Source: Amylostereum areolatum (taxonomy: Eukaryota; Basidiomycota; Agaricomycetes; Russulales; Stereaceae). From it: DNA of 64,000 nucleotides. Made by a program: the position numbers and the translations under genes. Shown one piece after another: positions 32,560-44,356 of the stretch (position 1 is its first letter; each line of letters begins with the position of its first letter). Where the stretch lies: the NCBI GenBank assembly GCA_012932865.1, contig SAXG01000017.1, positions 372,001 through 436,000 of the forward strand. The letters are read 5' to 3'. The notes under the pieces are model-generated. The model did no database searches. It was not told the origin of the DNA and was given only the letters and a program-made list of their open reading frames with translations.

Positions 32560-33241
32560 GTACCGTTGAAGGGGGCCTGGGTGGTCGAGCATCAGAAAGG
32601 TAACGGTCATTTATATATGTTGGAGCTTGGAGAGGAGATGCCGTACCTAATCTAAGGAGGGCTTATCAGAAGGCGGGTGTCACGAGAGTGACTGGGAGAG
32701 GGAGATAAGGAGTGAGCTGGGTGAGCACTGAGCACCGTGCAGTGCAGATAAAACCCCACTCTTGACAATTTTCGGCCAAGCCGATAGAACCTAAAACCCG
32801 CGAGTAGACCATTCTTCCTCGGTATACGGCGGGCTTTGGCCTGGCTTGATTAGGATGATCAAGAAAGGGATTCCAGGGCAAAGAAACGATACAGCACAGT
32901 CCATTGTCCATTCCAAAGATCCAAAGCGGTATGTGACCAATGATATGAACAAAAGACTCAACGAGACCAAGCAATCCGGCGTGGAACGTAGTGTGTGGGG
33001 ACGAGGATGAGGATTGTGGGTGAGTGCAGGGCAGTGAATATAAGCATGCTGGAGAAAAGAGCTGGTACGTGAATATATGCATGGTAGATGCGAGCAAAAT
33101 AAATAAAAGATATAAGGAGAGAAATATGCAAAGTGATACGAGGAGACGTGCGCTGGAGTCCGGGACATTGCGATGGAGAGATATGTGCCGACGAGCATAT
33201 GAGCAGCATGGATAAGTTGAGGGTGGGACAGAGCGTGAAGA
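32560..33241. other. upstream region of NCS1 permease and 3' side of KEN-box gene
   Basis: About 680 bp. A long minus-strand ORF (32791-33465) here is the out-of-frame extension of the KEN-box gene's last exon and has no motif support. No other feature was seen. Confidence 0.35.
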
Positions 33242-34119
33242 TCAGGAGAGAGCAAATTTGATGTTGCCGAACATGTCAGAGCCAGAGGATTGCATGGCTG
33301 CAAATCGTTGAGATGAGGGTGAAGGGGACGAAAATGTGAATGCGGAGTAGATGCGTTTGCGTTCAGGGGTGGAGAAGGCTTTAGTTTCTTCGACAGCTTT
33401 GGACAGCTTCTTGACGGGAGCTTGAGCACGGAAAACGAGATCGAGCGGATGTGTTTTCTGGTCAAGGGTCAGGTGATGGCAAGATTCTAAGAATGAACGT
33501 GACACACCTGCGGGGAAGGTTTCGACACGTCGACAGTTGGATCCGTCGGCTTGAGGGATACTTGCTCAAAAGCTTTGGAGACGTCCGCCAGGGGGGTTAC
33601 GGTAAGATCATAGCACTTGGAATCGACGTTCGCCTGGGCCAGGGCCTCAGTTGCGTCCGCCTTCTTCGAGCATGAACTATCTTCAACCTCCGCCTTTTCA
33701 TCGACTTTGGGCATTCCTTTGATTCTCCGCACGCGGGAGGTGGTGGCGATGCGAGAGGGCTCTGCGACGCGTCGTGCCTTCCTGCTACCATTTTTCCCGT
33801 CGAGACTTGAGAGTGCGAGGCGTTTTTTCCCGTCTTGCTTGACATCCTCTAAATCAGGTTCTTTCTTCTTCTTGGAGAGCACGGGAGGAGCGTAAAATTT
33901 GGTGGAGAGTACAGTGTTCTTGCCTTTCTTGTGCTGCCCATCTGCAGGTGCTCTGGCATTTTCGCCAGTGACGGGATGGAGGTTCTCCTTCTCGGTCGTG
34001 GCCGCGGAGGTGAGAGTGGCAGGACTGGTGGACGGGGACGCGGAATCACGATCCGAAGAAGGTTTCGTGATAGGTTCGATTGGTTCGTCTACGAAGACAG
34101 CAAAAGCGCGGGTGGACAT
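33242..34119 (-). CDS. disordered KEN-box protein, possible APC/C substrate
   Basis: Two exons on the minus strand (34119-33508, 33457-33242) give 275 aa. It starts MSTRAFAVFVDEPIEP and ends MFGNIKFALS. The protein is mostly disordered and rich in Ser, Pro, Lys and Arg. At about residue 45 stands EKENLHPVTGENARA, a canonical KEN box. RLALSSL and KKRL elsewhere could act as destruction-box-like or cyclin-docking motifs. A basic stretch (SRKARRVAEPSRIATTSRVRRIKG) may be a nuclear signal. I recognise no domain family. A cell-cycle protein removed by the anaphase-promoting complex is an inference from the KEN box alone. The closest neighbours (NCS1 permease, Ran1-like kinase) give no functional link. 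Confidence 0.6.
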
Positions 34120-36569
34120 GGCGATGGCGTGAAGGGTGCGTTATCGAACGTGAAGTGGCCGTGTGTCGTGACGAAGTAAGATGGAGTGATAAAGTAGATG
34201 AGCCCGAGTGCAGCAGAAGGCGAGGCGGAGATGGCGGAGGACCGCGGAGGCGATGAGAGGTGGAAGTTGAAGTTGTCGAGGTTGAACAAAAGTTGAACGT
34301 CGAACATGCGGTGGACGCGAGGCATCCATCAATTTCAACTCCGACGCGACAATGTCACGTGTCAGACGCGTTGTGCCTCGTGTCCCTCGTTTGCACCGCC
34401 ACAGTCGCGTCCCAGCTTCTTCGAACCCATCTCATCCGTGCAGTCTGTGCCAAAGTTCTGTAACACGACACTCTAAGGTGAGGTCTGCATGAATGTCTAT
34501 CTCATCTAGCTGACAGTTCCAGGGATCTGCTTGCGCACTGGCTCTCAGTACTACGCGTACTCAGGGAGGATGCTTCTCCCAACTTGAAGTAGCACAACGC
34601 TGCGTATCGGTAGACTAGGACTCTACACCCACAAAAACCTCCGGAGTTCTCGCATGGATCTTTTGGGGGGTACGATGCGCAGAGAACATTCTACGCCGGG
34701 AGAGTCGGATCCTCCGTAAGTAACCAATCTGGATGAGGCAAGCTTTCCACGTTATGCGCGCAGTCACTGCCGACTCTGACCATAACCTGCAGCGTACGAC
34801 GACGGTACACCACCAGGCGATCCCTCAGCTTCATTCCGATATCACGCCCCTGAGTTTGAAGTTGGTGTGCCGATGGATGGAATCCAAAAATGTCAAGCGG
34901 ATATCACGCTCAACGAATTCCCTTGGGCCCGAAGCTGAGGTTCTTTGGATTCAATCCAATAATCTTACTAAGCTCATCAAGAATCGCTCGGCGGGTTGCT
35001 GGCTTAAATCGTGCTTATTGCGATCTTATCCTGATGTAGAAGGAAGAAAATCATGATATTTTCATTTGATAACTACAGAGTATATGGGGGCTGCTACGGG
35101 ATATATGGAGAGGGATGACAGGTGAGAGAGGGTTACCTGGGATGCCAACAAAGCAGGTGGACCAGACGGAGACCGAGATAAGACCAGGGAACCCAGTGAG
35201 CCAGGGGACAGAGAGCCAGGACCAGAGAGGAGCGCGAGCGGGACCAAGATCGCGAGCGAGGACCAAGACCGCAAGCAAAAATCGAGAGACCGAGAGTAAA
35301 GTTCAAGACCACGAGCAAAGTTCAAGACCAGGAGTAAAGTTCAAGGCCGCGAGCGAAGGTGAGGACGACTGCCAGCGACAACAAGAGGGGCGCCGGAGCA
35401 TGTGCAAATCCTGAATGCTGTCGCGAGGGCAGGTGGGCGGTAAGTGAATAGAACACGCACCATGGTCCAGACTCTGGATGATGCCCACATGAGAGTGTCG
35501 AAGGGAGAGTCCATACCCAACCCTTCGTACATCCACGGAAACCCTGACGCGCCGTCCAAATCTCGGTACGTCGGAGTCGCCCATTACAGATGAGGGGTTA
35601 TGGCCAGGTGAAGGACGGGGAGAAGAGAAGGACGTGGTGAGAGGAAACAAGGAGTCGAGGATGACTTGGCGCGACGACGAAAATGAATACTGCTTACATA
35701 ACCCGCGCTCGTCGCCGTCCATCGAGGACTCTGTGGGGATTGAAACTGAGAGGACAACCTGTACTCACGCTGACTTGGGCGCGAAGCCGACTTTCTCGCA
35801 ACGGATAATCGGAATGGCGCCGAGATTGAGGGGGTTGGATTGAAGCTGACACGATGCTAGCGTGAACCCTTGGTCACGCCATCAGACTCATCCGAATGGC
35901 CCCGCATAGAGTCATGCTGAGGCAACTGCTGGTGGTGTAGCCATATGCAGGCACAGCGGTGTCTCATAGGCTTCGTTCATGTGTTCTCTAAAATGGAGGG
36001 CGGATGCGCTAGGGGGATACGGACGTGTCTATGACTTCATCCTGTTCAAGTCACAGACGCGCGGCAGCCGCCAGTTGGATCTTCCGGAGGGCGATAATAA
36101 AACCGCAAACATACAACGGATGCAAATATCCAGGAGACGCAAGAGAAGGCCTGGAACGTTGCGCAGGCCCAAGGAGGGGAATGTCTCGGGAATGTATTGT
36201 CCGGCTCGGGGAGGGGGCAGCCTCGAGGACGGCAGGCTGGCGTGTGGATGAGCGGCAATGGCCGGGAGGGGGAAGACTCGACCGCGCCCTCGATCGACGA
36301 ACGGATTGGGATGCGGTTTGCGGCTGGGCACTGGGCCGTGGCGCTGGGTCGTCATGACTTGGTCACACCGATTTGGGATTGACAACGTTGACCCAGCGCG
36401 TTTGGACCCGCTCCGACCTTCCAGATAAACGTGGCGTCCATACATCACACATCTCACACGCCTTCGCCCGCCCCTCTGCACGTTTTCTTCGCCCAAAACC
36501 CCGAAGCTGGCGAGCCACTCCTCCTTCACCCCTCCCACCACCACCTCTCTCTCTCCCCCGTACGGCCCA
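34120..36569. other. 2.45 kb with no gene recognised
   Basis: Divergent region between the KEN-box gene (minus) and the kinase gene (plus). It includes purine-rich low-complexity sequence at 35100-35400. The ORFs are low-complexity or mirror the GC-rich kinase leader. The last 200 bp before 36570 are pyrimidine-rich and are probably the kinase promoter. Confidence 0.35.
35293..35349 (+). repeat. 19-bp tandem repeat, three copies
   Basis: Three head-to-tail copies of a unit close to GAGYAAAGTTCAAGACCAC. They are preceded by more degenerate AAGACC-rich sequence. It is non-coding as far as I can tell. Confidence 0.6.
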
Positions 36570-38724
36570 ATGGCCTCTCCCTCGACGTCCGTGTCTCCTC
36601 CCCCAGCGGGCACCTTCATCGACGACGGCGCCCTCGAGCTCGTCTCCATTCTGGGCTACGGCGGCTACGGCATCGTCTACCGCGCCATTGACCATCGCAC
36701 AGGAGCCTCCTACGCCGTCAAGTGCCTCATTCACTCACAGATGCGCACGACATCAAGACAAAGGCGGCTGCATCTTCAAGAGATTACCCTCCATCAGCTC
36801 GCTTCCTCCCATCCCCATGTCGTTTCCCTTCATCGCGTCATCGAGGAGGACGGCTACACGTTCATCGTCATGGATTACTGCCCCGACGGCGACCTCTTCT
36901 CCCAGATCCTCCACCACCGTCGCTATCTGGGTCATGATGGCCTCATCAAGCATGTCTTTCTTCAGCTCCTCGACGCTGTCGGTTATTGCCACTCCCTCGG
37001 CATCTACCACCGAGACCTCAAGCCAGAGAACGTCCTTTGTTTCAGTGGCGGTCTTCGTCTCGCCCTGACCGACTTCGGCCTCGCCACGACGGATAGGGTC
37101 AGCGATGAATTCCGCACGGGCAGCGTGTACCACATGAGTCCTGGTACGTCTTGATTCTCCCGCTTGTACGCATGCACTTTTCTGACGTACATAACCAGAA
37201 TGTCAGGGTGGCGACTTCGCGCCCGCAGGGACATATTCTCCGCCATACAACGATATATGGTCGCTGGGTATCATATTACTCAATCTCATCACTGGCCGCA
37301 ATCCTTGGAAGTCCGCCTCTGCGTCAGATCCCACGTTCCAGGCATACCTCCAGGACCCCACAAACTTCCTTCCGAGCGTTCTACCGATATCCGAAGAAGT
37401 CAACGACATCCTCCTGCAGACCCTTGACGTGAATTGGCGCAGCCGCATCACCCTCGCCGAGCTCCGCCATGCAATCAAAGGCGTGCGGAGCTTCTACGCG
37501 GAAGACGTCGTGTTTGAGGGCAGTATGGCACGTTGCGCGTGGGAGGCTGGGATCGATATCAATGGCGACGCGGAACCGGAGGAGGAACCGGATGCGTCAC
37601 CTGGAGATGCCAACGCAGACGTCGAGTTCAAGTCTGCGTGGAGCGAGGATTCCAGTCCCGATATGGTGTTTGCCAAACACTCATCGGACGAAGAGGACGC
37701 CAGTTCGTGGACCTTGTATCCACCGTCTGGCGCCACTTGGGGTGAAGACTCTGTTCTTCGGTCAAGAACCCCATCCATGCTTTCCACACGCGCTGACGAC
37801 CCCACCACACCGCTGTCTACCACGTTCTCCGTCTACTCCCCCGCTTTATCGGACCCCTATCTATCAACGCGGCCAGAGGACGGCTCTACTGTCGCCCATG
37901 GTTCGAACGCCAGGTCATCGCCGATGCTTTCGATTGACCCGTTCGCGAAGTGCGACGCGAGTATCGTTATGCGGTCCACAAATTCGTCGGCGATGCATAC
38001 CGCGTTGGAGAGCCCGGGCATCGTCTCTTCCTTCTTCATTCCCAGCCCAGTATCTGTCTCCAAGCCGTCGTTCGCGATGTCTTCCGCTTTCGAGGTCAAG
38101 ATGAGCACCTACGCCGGTGATGAGGAGGACCGCCAGGAGTCCATGAGCTGGGCTCAGACTTCTTACGACCGTCCGACAGACTCCACTTCGGCCACTCGCG
38201 ACCTTTCGAACATGGAGTTCAGCCAACCGGCATCGGAAGCCGACGTATCCCCCCTCGACTCTCCCGTCGAGAAGAAGCCGTGGCGCGACTGTCATTCAAT
38301 GCCCAATTCTCCTCAAAGTGCTCTTTTCACGTTCCCTATCGCACCTCTCGTCTCTAGCCCCGCATCATCCACTCCTTACAAGTCCCCCATCTCCCCGACT
38401 TCCAACTTGCGCGGCGAGCGTCCCAAACACCGATCATCCAATTTCTTCCTCCCCATTCGCTTTGCTTTCCCTCCCCGGTCATCTCCTCCCGCGCCTGTTG
38501 TCCCTCCGATTCCTTGCCCGGGACCCGCTCCTTCATGCCCTCTCCCTCCGCTCCCAAGCATGGCCACGCGTGCAGCGGAGAACAACCCTACGTCTTCCAT
38601 GAAGGTGCACCACAGCTCGAATGAGCACCACGCTGGAGAACCTCGTCGGCGCCGACGTCTACCTTTGCGATCCGCCCGCAACTGGCTCTTTCTTGGGAAG
38701 CGTCTGACCGCGACCGCTGCTTGA
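36570..38724 (+). CDS. Ran1/Pat1-like serine/threonine protein kinase
   Basis: Protein kinase of 699 aa with the catalytic domain in the first 310 residues and a long disordered tail. Two exons (36570-37143, 37199-38724). Kinase motifs: glycine loop GYGGYGIVY, YAVKCL with the ATP lysine, catalytic loop HRDLKPENVL, DFGLAT, and GSVYHMSPEC for the activation segment. YNDIWSLGIILLNLITGRNPW and WRSRITLAEL follow. GSVYHMSPEC and the short activation loop point to the Ran1/Vhs1/Sks1 group, which controls nutrient responses and the mitosis-meiosis switch in yeasts. The tail of about 390 residues is Ser/Pro-rich with many SP sites. It ends in a basic stretch (GEPRRRRRLPLRSARNW). All catalytic residues are present, so it should be active. 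Confidence 0.85.
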
Positions 38725-39218
38725 AGCACGCGTCGCCCCCCTTTCCAAGCTCATTTATCCGCTTCACTCATTCAAACGTCAATCTCCATGGCTCATGTCT
38801 CCCTCCGTCTGACCCCACCATAGAAACCATCCCTCGTCGCATGCCAGTGTAAACTATACTCATCTCATTGTCGGACATCGTCATCATCGCACCCATCCTC
38901 ACGCATGCATATACACACCACGCATCATCCATCTGTACTTCGCATTCTTTTTATTCATGGGCTCTCTGAAAGGTTGTAGTGATTATGTATGTACTTATAC
39001 GCGTCTGGTACTCGACCCTCGTGGCATTCATCGAAATGGCACTGCACTTCATTCAGCAATTCTGGCAGAGGGCATGTTTCCCTCTTGGTCCCGATATGTG
39101 CATAATTGTCGTTGCTGTTCCGAACGGCTGAGATAGCAAGCTTAGGGTTGAAGCGAGTGGGAGTAGCTCGGGCGAGTCATATGAGATATTAGGCGATGTG
39201 CATTCAATATACTCCGCA
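38725..39218. other. convergent 3' region
   Basis: About 490 bp between the kinase stop (plus) and the MRPS5 stop (minus). AT-richer, no ORF of interest. It holds both terminators by inference. Confidence 0.4.
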
Positions 39219-40319
39219 TTACCGCACACGCAGATCTAGCAACTTCCTTCCTCGGTCCCTCTCGATCTCTTGCTTTCCCCGCATGCCCGAACCCTTGTCC
39301 AACTTGCGACCACGTCCACCAATCCCATTTCCCATCCCAAGCGGCGCGTTACCGGCGTAAAGCATGCGGAATAGGAGCTTGATGACGGCCATGGGGTTGC
39401 GACTGCCCCAGACCTTTGCGCTGATGTCCTTTATGCCCGCGGCCTTGAGGACCTGGTGGATATTGGGGTTACAGTGGAGGCCGAACCCAACGGGGCGTGG
39501 ACGGAGGATGATGCGCGTCGCGCCCATTTTGCTTTCCATCTCGGTCCATATCGTGCGTTGCTCGAAACGGTCGACGTAGTCCATGTTGCGGACGGCCTCG
39601 ATCCATGCCTTGTGGTTGGCACGGGGCATATCCTCAGCCTTGCCTTCGCCGTAACCGACGAGTCCCTTGCCGTTTCCGACGACGACGAGATTGGCGAAGC
39701 GCTGGACTTTGCCCTTGGGTGTCTGCTGGACGACGATGCGCGAGATGAGCGTGTACTTGTGGAGAGCAGCAATTTCCTGTTGTGAGAGGCGCAAGAGCCG
39801 GCGCGAGTCCTCCTCTTCATCCTCATCCTCCTCCTCCATCTCCTCTTCCTCGCCCTCTTGGCTTGCCCGTGCCTCTCGCTCCTCTCCTGCCAGTTCGCGT
39901 TGGGCTAGGAACATGGACGGGTCGTTCCAGACGGTGACTTTGGTCGGGTGGAAAGCCGACGCCTTTCGAGGGGGAAACTCGGCGGTGTTCTTGAGGTCGT
40001 AGACGGGTTCGGGGACTGTGAGGTCGGGGAAGGGGAGGTCACGGTCAAACCGCGAGTATTTTCTGCGAGACTGAGACGCGTCGAGCGGTTTGTCTTCTGC
40101 TTCGTCTATTAACGGGATAGGCTCCTGCGATATGGGAGACGTTGACGCAGTGAGGGGGGCTCCATGTGCGCTGGTGACCTCGTCGGTGGGGGTGGTCGTC
40201 GAACGCGGAGGCTTGTCGGAGTAGTACCGTGCGAGAACATGACGAGAGTTGGAAGAGGACGCTAGTGAAGTGCGGAGTGCTCTAGAGCAAAATACGCGTT
40301 GCCTCGCGAGGGCGTTCAT
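39219..40319 (-). CDS. MRPS5: mitochondrial ribosomal protein uS5m (MRPS5)
   Basis: Small-subunit mitoribosome protein, 366 aa in a single exon. The N-terminus (MNALARQRVFCSRALRTSLASSS) is Arg/Ser-rich without acids, a matrix-targeting presequence. The S5 double-stranded RNA-binding fold is clear: LHKYTLISRIVVQQTPKGK, then FANLVVVGNGKGLVGYGEGKA. The C-terminal S5 domain follows: MGATRIILRPRPVGFGLHC, then HQVLKAAGIKDISAKVWGSR. Before the S5 domain lies an acidic run of about 20 Glu/Asp (residues 162-185), a length-variable insertion. The start at 40319 was chosen for the presequence. The divergent PITH gene begins 184 bp upstream, so the two probably share a promoter region. Confidence 0.9.
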   Translation of the reverse strand: MNALARQRVFCSRALRTSLASSSNSRHVLARYYSDKPPRSTTTPTDEVTSAHGAPLTASTSPISQEPIPLIDEAEDKPLDASQSRRKYSRFDRDLPFPDLTVPEPVYDLKNTAEFPPRKASAFHPTKVTVWNDPSMFLAQRELAGEEREARASQEGEEEEMEEEDEDEEEDSRRLLRLSQQEIAALHKYTLISRIVVQQTPKGKVQRFANLVVVGNGKGLVGYGEGKAEDMPRANHKAWIEAVRNMDYVDRFEQRTIWTEMESKMGATRIILRPRPVGFGLHCNPNIHQVLKAAGIKDISAKVWGSRNPMAVIKLLFRMLYAGNAPLGMGNGIGGRGRKLDKGSGMRGKQEIERDRGRKLLDLRVR

Positions 40320-40503
40320 AGAAGGAAAGGACAGTTGGACGCGAAGAGAGCGGTGAGCTGGTCACAGTCGCGCGTCAAGTGCGTCCTCCGAAAAAGGAAG
40401 CGTCGGCCCTCGCGTGGATTCGTAAGCGCGGGCCGTTATTCCGCCTCGACGCGTCTCCGAGCGCGCTTTCCTTGACGCTTCGTAAGTACTTACGACGACG
40501 ACG

Positions 40504-41346
40504 ATGGCGGACCAGGATGACCTTTCCAACGTCGCACTGCTCTCGGGACCTGGCCAGGACAACATGTTCAGCGCGATAGACAGGGTCAAGTAGGTCCTGA
40601 CTGTCTCTCTCAACTCGCAGATCATGGCTGATTGGGGAGGAGTACTCAAGTGTACACGGCCTCAATCTGACCGTGCCCGAAGATGCGAAAGAGACGGTCA
40701 AGCCTTGGGATGAACGTGAATCTACCGACAAATTTGCAGATTCCAATGTGGATGATCAGGTATGTTCCCCTTCTCATTCGGCCTGTTCGCGAGGATGTGA
40801 CCCGGTCTCTCAGATGATCATCCACATACCGTTCACTCAGAACGTGCGACTTCGATCCATCCTGGTAAAGACAGGCGCGTCTGTAGCTCTCGCAATCAGC
40901 CGAATCTCACTCGAAATACAGGCAGAGGTGAAGTGACCCCCCGTCGCCTTCGCATATACGCCAACAATGCAAACATTGTCGATTTCACCGAGGCGGATGA
41001 CTCCCGACCTTCCCTGGACATCGCACTTCAAGAGAGCGATACCTCCGTGGTAGAATATCCATTGCGGGTTGCTACCTTCGCAAACATTAATTCCCTATCC
41101 TTGTTCTTTGTTCGTACCGTCTCACCTCTGACCCCTACGAATACTCACCAATCCTGGCTTATGTAGAGTGATTCGCATGGAGGAGACGTCTCTCGAATAT
41201 ACTATATTGGATTCAAAGGCGATCTTCGGTATCTACGCAAGGAAGGCACCGACAAGTTACCCATTCCTGCAGCCAACGCGGCTGATGCACCCCTCGTTGA
41301 CCGAGTCGCGGAGAAGAGGGCTGCATCTCAGCCCACTGCGAAGTAG
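40504..41346 (+). CDS. PITH-domain protein (PITHD1-like)
   Basis: Five exons (40504-40589, 40651-40759, 40814-40874, 40922-41109, 41167-41346) give 207 aa. The PITH domain (proteasome-interacting domain of thioredoxin-like proteins) spans residues 25-185: NVHGLNLTVPEDAKETVKPW, QMIIHIPFTQNVRLRSILVK, EVTPRRLRIYANNANIVDF, then IYYIGFKGDLRYLRK. There is no thioredoxin domain, so it resembles PITHD1 rather than TXNL1. The acceptor of the first intron (AAG at 40648-40650) was chosen because it yields VNVHGLNLTV. The third intron begins GCGCGT, a probable GC-AG intron. The role is unclear for fungi; proteasome binding is known for the domain. Confidence 0.85.
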
Positions 41347-41734
41347 AGTAGATAGTCTTACTCCGCGGTGGGCGTGAAATGGCCCGTCAATGGGGCACAT
41401 CACATTGTATACTTATTAGTGGGGATCCCCTTCTCCTCTCTCATTGGAGCCACCGTGACTGCACTTCCTCTGTATGTAAGCATCAGAATGTAATAACTTA
41501 CCACCATCTTGTTGTATCACAAGTGAATCCTTGAACTCGATGAGGTAGCTTCCTATGTAGACATCTCAGATGAGTTTGAGGGTGTGAGAAGGGTCAAACA
41601 CGTGACCCGCGTTTGTTTCACACCACGCGCGTCTCGTCTTTCTCTTCATCCAGTTCAACACCCTACGTCAACACCCGACGTCCGACGAATCGACAGTGGG
41701 ACCACTACGACGGCTTTGGACACGTTCATTTACT
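41347..41734. other. upstream region of ELYS-domain gene
   Basis: 388 bp between two plus-strand genes. No motif is recognised. It must hold the terminator of the PITH gene and the promoter of the next gene. Confidence 0.35.
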
Positions 41735-44151
41735 ATGGATACAGTACGCTCCTCTTTTTGCATCACTAGGCCCTCTAACTAATACCACGATCCAGTATGA
41801 GAACGAACCGACCAGCCTTATGGACCTCTTCGATACTTCCCTCGACCGCTTTCCCTGGCGTGGGTCTCGCCCGCAAGAAATTGAGGATCGAAGAGGGAAG
41901 ATGTCCGACCTCCTCATCTTCGACATACTTCTTTCGTCCGGAGGGCTGAGGCAACCCGACGCGCTTTGGCCCCCAACAGACGTCGTGTCCTTACAGCGCT
42001 TGCTTGACGCCATTCAAGACTCAAGTTATGACGCGCTCAAAAAGGACTGTCTTATCTACTTTCTGCTCAAGTGGCATCAGGATGGACGGGAGGAATACTT
42101 CAAGGAGCAGAAGTGCATCCCACCGCAATTTGTGGCTCTCTCCGACGCGTATTGGCATTTAGATTCGGGCATCAATATCGATGTGCGTCGCGTTTATCTC
42201 ACAACATTGTCTCTTGACTAACTGGCTTAGCAGAAGGCAGTATCGCTCCTGTCGGACGTGCGCCTTAACCGAGACTATTCTTCGAAAATTCTTCAAGCCC
42301 TGTCACTTGCTGACAACTCCACATCACTCATCCTTCAATATGTTCGCACTGCCAAACCTCAACTTAACGAACCGAAGGACATCGACCTATATATCCTTGC
42401 GTTGGCAGAGTCAAGTCTGATGGAAGCATGGCAATTCCAGAGGACCTTTCCGGACGACAGCGACACTCGTTCTAGGCTTTTGCGCACAATTTTGGAATGG
42501 TGTCTTTCCCGTGAGTGTGTTCCTCCTGGCGTATTCGAGGGCTTACATTGTAACAGCAAAACCTCGCTCCAAACATCTCGCGGAGCTCATCGCATTTCCA
42601 TTTTCTTCTTACGAACAAGCTTTCGTGCATTCATTCGCTCTGGACCCGCCTTCCACCCTTGCGCCTGCGTCCATCCCCATTGTACAGGACCTAGTCTGCG
42701 TCCGTCTTATACAAGCAGGCCAGTTTGCAAAAGCCATCAAAATGGACCGTCAATTCGCGAGCACTCTCACAGCAGGACGCGCCCAACACGTATCTGACAC
42801 AAGGAGACAAATGATCGAGGAAGTACTAGCTGCTCTTCCGACATTCGAGCGCCTTGAACTCGAGGATGAGCTCTCTTCCATTGGTAGAGACAGACAGCAG
42901 TTGAACGGCTATACCACCATCGCCAAGGATGGGGCGTCAACAACGGACCTCAGCATGTCTTGGGAGACCGTGGAGCCTGTTTCTCATCCACCCCAGCCTG
43001 CACCCGTAGCGTCCGGTTCAAACTCGGCAGCGCCATCCGAGGAGGCGTCCCAGTCGCGCAAGACCGCCCCTCGCCTGAGCTATACGAACTCTCCGATGCA
43101 TCAGCCCGTGAACGTCGTCGGTCGCAAATCGTTCCCCTTCGGCCCAAGTACCTCCGCCTTCCAGTCCAGCCCTCAACTTACTTCATCGCAACATCAGCCA
43201 CCACCGATAGCTGCGCTGAGTACCGCAAACGGACGTTCTGCCGGAGCAAATGCCCCGGTAACGAACGGCTTCACGTATTCCAATGGAGCTCCTTCTCTAC
43301 CTGCTACTACCGCCATGTTCCAAGCCACCACGTCCGCGTCACAGAAGCCTAACGCCTTTTACACGCCCCCTGCGCCCAAGGCAAATCGCCCTCCTTCGAC
43401 AAGTCCCAAACGCATGTCCAGTCCAAAGCAAGGTCCTGCTCGACCAACCGTCGAAGACGACTTCGAAATGCACCCTGAGAGTGCCGGTGGCGTGGAAGAT
43501 TTCCTACAATCCGATGCCGAAGCTACAGACCACGCGAACACCGACGAGCCCCCTTCACCCGTCGTCGCACCCACCTTCAACCAATCCCTCTTTTCCGCGT
43601 CAGCCTCGCGTGTTGTCCGCCCCGAACATTCCATCGAACGCCTACCCCCTGGCGCCTTTCAACTCGACGAAAACGACAACGAGCCGGAGCCGGTGCCAGA
43701 GCCTGCGCCAGAGCCAGAATCGGAGCCTCTCAGCACCCGTACTCGCAACCGCGCACGCGAGCCTCCTTCCCCTTCGACGTCCCCTCCGCCTGCCAAGTCG
43801 CGTCAAACCACGAGTTCGCGTCAGAAGCGGGCCGCACCGTCTCTTAATCGTAGCATCCCAGGCGGGTTCGTCGACGAGGACCATCAGTCAGACGATGAGG
43901 ACGAGGTCCCGCCGCTCCCCGATGTGTCTCCTGTCAAGCGCACCACCCGCAAAGGTCGATCATCCCGAGCCTACGTGGAGGAAGATGCGGCTTCCGTCAA
44001 GCCGCGTCGTAGCTCACGATTGAGTGTCGCATCTAGCTCTCCAGAACCTCCCTCGCCACAGAAGATCAGCGCAGGACGGACGAGGAAGCCGAGGGTGTCG
44101 ACAACGAGTGGAGCGTCAACTTCAACCAGGCCAACAAGAAGAAAGCGGTGA
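41735..44151 (+). CDS. ELYS-domain protein, nuclear pore assembly factor
   Basis: Four exons (41735-41743, 41796-42182, 42234-42510, 42557-44151) give 755 aa. The first exon is 9 nt (MDT). The ELYS-like helical domain occupies residues 5-290: LMDLFDTSLDRFPW, DLLIFDILLSSGGL, DYSSKILQALSLADNSTSL, DLYILALAESSLMEAW, LICLVRLIQAGQF-like LVCVRLIQAGQFAKAI. This domain is found in fission yeast Ely5 and animal ELYS, which sit on the Nup107 complex. The C-terminal 460 residues are disordered and Ser/Pro-rich. They include an acidic Glu-Pro run (EPEPVPEPAPEPESEP) and a basic end (RKPRVSTTSG...TRPTRRKR). The basic tail may contact chromatin, as AT-hook regions do in animal ELYS. That last point is inference. 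Confidence 0.78.
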
Positions 44152-44356
44152 TAGTTCGGTGAAGATCTGCTTTGTATCAGGGGGTCTTGCGATCACACGA
44201 GTCGGACATGAATACTATGCGCTACTGCCGTTCCCGCCCTCATCACTTATCAAAAGCTGCGCTGGCCGAGGAAAGAACAATTGGTTGTAGAATAATTATT
44301 TGACAGTGCGACACCCGAATGACAGACACGTTCAAGCAAGACTGTCCACAACGACT

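Noticed and set aside
32791..33465. 225-codon minus-strand ORF
   Set aside because: It shares its start region with exon 2 of the KEN-box gene in a different frame. The spliced model keeps the frame of exon 1 and ends at 33242.
35115..35414. 99-codon plus-strand ORF rich in Arg/Gln/Ser
   Set aside because: It is a translation of purine-rich tandem repeats; no start context, splice continuity or family.
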